Below are positions 62,933 to 64,000 of a DNA stretch of 64,000 nt, piece after piece; positions within the stretch are counted from its first letter, which is position 1, and each line of letters begins with the position of its first letter. The DNA lies in contig DASQAT010000001.1 of the NCBI GenBank assembly GCA_035635555.1, forward strand, positions 62,001-126,000. Direction: 5' to 3'. This DNA is from Candidatus Dormiibacterota bacterium (GTDB taxonomy: Bacteria; Acidobacteriota; Polarisedimenticolia; Gp22-AA2). The position numbers were made by a program, and so were the translations under genes. A model generated the notes under the pieces. That model saw only the letters and a program-made list of their open reading frames with translations, was not told where the DNA came from and did not search any database.

Positions 62933-64000
62933 ATGCGCATTCGAGAAATCGACCGATTCCTGAGCAGGGCCAGAGCGGCGGGCGCGCTGGGGGCGGTGCT
63001 GCTCGCTGGCTGGGCTGGTTGTTCGGACCGCCCCTCCCTTGCGCAGGAAGAGACGGGCGGCAAGCCGCCTACGACGCTCGAATCGGCCGCCCCCGCCGCC
63101 CCGGCCCCCGCACTCGCGATGCCACCCCGCCCGGTGAGGGCCCGGTTCGGCCTGGCGCTGAGCGGCGGCGGCGCACGTGGCCTGGCTCACATCGGCGTAC
63201 TCAAGGCTCTGGAGGAGCTGCGGGTCCCGGTCGACGTCATCACCGGTACCAGCATGGGGGCGGTCGTCGGGGGCCTCTATGCCTGCGGGATGTCTCCCGA
63301 CGAGATCGCCCGGGTGGTGGAGCGGGTCGACTGGGCCTCCCTCTTCGACGACCGTCCGCCACGGCCCGACCTGCCCTACCGACGGAAACAGGACGAGAGC
63401 AGCGCCTTCATCGACTTCGAGCTCGGCCTCAAGAGCGGCAGGATCCTCCTGCCCCGGGGCCTCATCGCCGGGCAGAAGATCGGGTTCCTGTTCAAGTCTC
63501 TGACCACCCGCGCGGCCTTCATCGACGACTTCGACCACCTGCCGATCCCGTTCCGGGCGGTCGCGACGGATCTCGCCGACGGCTCGATGGTCGTGCTCTC
63601 CCGGGGCGACCTCGCCGACGCCCTGCGCGCCAGCATGAGTCTCCCCGGCACCCTCGCGCCCGCCGAGATCGACGGCCGCCATCTCGTCGACGGCGGCCTC
63701 GTCCGCAACCTCCCGGTGGACGTGGCGCGCGACGCGGGCGCCGACATCGTCATCGCGGTCGACGTGACCACTCCGTTCGATCCGGTGGAGTCGCTGAAGA
63801 CTCTGGCGGACGTGACGCGGCAGGTCGCCGACATGGTGACCCAGGACAATGTGGCGGGGCAGATCCTGAGCGCCGACGTCTTGATCCGGCCCGACCTGGC
63901 GGCGATCTCGGCGTCCAATTTTGCGGCCGGCGCGGAGGCGCTCCGGCGCGGGGAGGAAGCGACCCGCGCCCAGGCGGCCGCATTGAGCCACTACTCCCTG
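62933..64000 (+). CDS. Patatin-like phospholipase, probable lipoprotein (cut by window end)
   Basis: The first 356 residues; the frame is still open at base 64000. A hydrophobic start ends in a possible lipobox (GWAGC, Cys 30), followed by a Pro/Ala linker. The catalytic domain starts at about residue 70: oxyanion motif SGGGARG (77-83), nucleophile S107 in GTSMG, and the Asp partner D253 in LVDGGLV. It belongs to the RssA/NTE type of esterases. The ATG at 62933 has only GAAGG almost touching it, so the start is uncertain; TGATACA upstream could be a -10 element of a short-leader transcript. Confidence 0.9.
   Translation, partial: MRIREIDRFLSRARAAGALGAVLLAGWAGCSDRPSLAQEETGGKPPTTLESAAPAAPAPALAMPPRPVRARFGLALSGGGARGLAHIGVLKALEELRVPVDVITGTSMGAVVGGLYACGMSPDEIARVVERVDWASLFDDRPPRPDLPYRRKQDESSAFIDFELGLKSGRILLPRGLIAGQKIGFLFKSLTTRAAFIDDFDHLPIPFRAVATDLADGSMVVLSRGDLADALRASMSLPGTLAPAEIDGRHLVDGGLVRNLPVDVARDAGADIVIAVDVTTPFDPVESLKTLADVTRQVADMVTQDNVAGQILSADVLIRPDLAAISASNFAAGAEALRRGEEATRAQAAALSHYSL

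Overview
The window is a GC-rich, gene-dense chromosomal segment of a Gram-negative bacterium. TolC/RND export genes, lipoprotein signals, many secreted proteins, an abundance of two-component genes and several conserved proteins of unknown function suggest an Acidobacteriota-like lineage. That placement is an inference from gene content; no rRNA or other phylogenetic marker is present. I see no phage, insertion sequence, CRISPR array, tRNA or rRNA. The largest gap without a gene is 286 bases (43580-43865), and it carries two candidate operators.

Layout. 1-4.3 kb, mostly minus strand: a small RiPP-precursor-like protein, a membrane protein, a conserved unknown, a sigma-54 activator with two GAF domains and a broken DUF2214 gene. 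The first two genes share a bipartite upstream module with identical spacing. 4.4-8.1 kb: small membrane and secreted proteins and an MFS carboxylate transporter. 8.1-13.4 kb: secreted S9 peptidase and the three-gene proton-translocating transhydrogenase pntAA-pntAB-pntB. 13.4-23.6 kb: a zinc-ribbon membrane protein, a YfhO-like membrane protein, a Cys/His-rich protein, and a CheB-CheR-PAS-histidine kinase fusion with a NarL-type regulator and a second, divergent regulator. 23.8-31.3 kb: a five-gene RND efflux operon (outer membrane factor, adaptor, pump, OmpR regulator, kinase) in which every junction is a 4-base overlap. 31.3-43.6 kb: beta-propeller protein, peroxiredoxin, NADP-binding oxidoreductase, DUF3467 protein, three large or mid-size secreted proteins and a soluble hybrid kinase.

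43.7-47.9 kb is the most interesting locus. A 64-residue peptide gene ending in Pro-Trp-Ile overlaps a ComQ-like isoprenyl transferase gene. That gene overlaps a ComP-like kinase gene (PDZ-like loop, about ten membrane segments, HisKA_3 and HATPase), which overlaps a ComA-like regulator gene. The set, order X-Q-P-A, looks like a ComQXPA quorum-sensing system. It is known from Firmicutes and, as far as I know, not described from a Gram-negative lineage. An 8-4-8 inverted repeat lies 77 bases before the peptide gene, where a ComA-type box would be expected.

47.9-50.5 kb: stress-type membrane proteins, a lytic transglycosylase, Dps, and two collapsed pseudogenes. 50.5-64 kb: a cyclic-nucleotide-binding/thioredoxin-reductase-like fusion followed by a UBP zinc finger protein and a DUF5996 protein; ergothioneine genes egtB-egtD; a glycine-betaine-type ABC importer with fused binding protein and permease; a very large secreted beta-propeller/cytochrome c protein; a pirin; and a patatin-like lipoprotein cut by the window end.

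Three genes (DUF2214, SnoaL-like, alpha/beta hydrolase) have lost their middles while keeping recognisable starts and ends, a repeated decay pattern.
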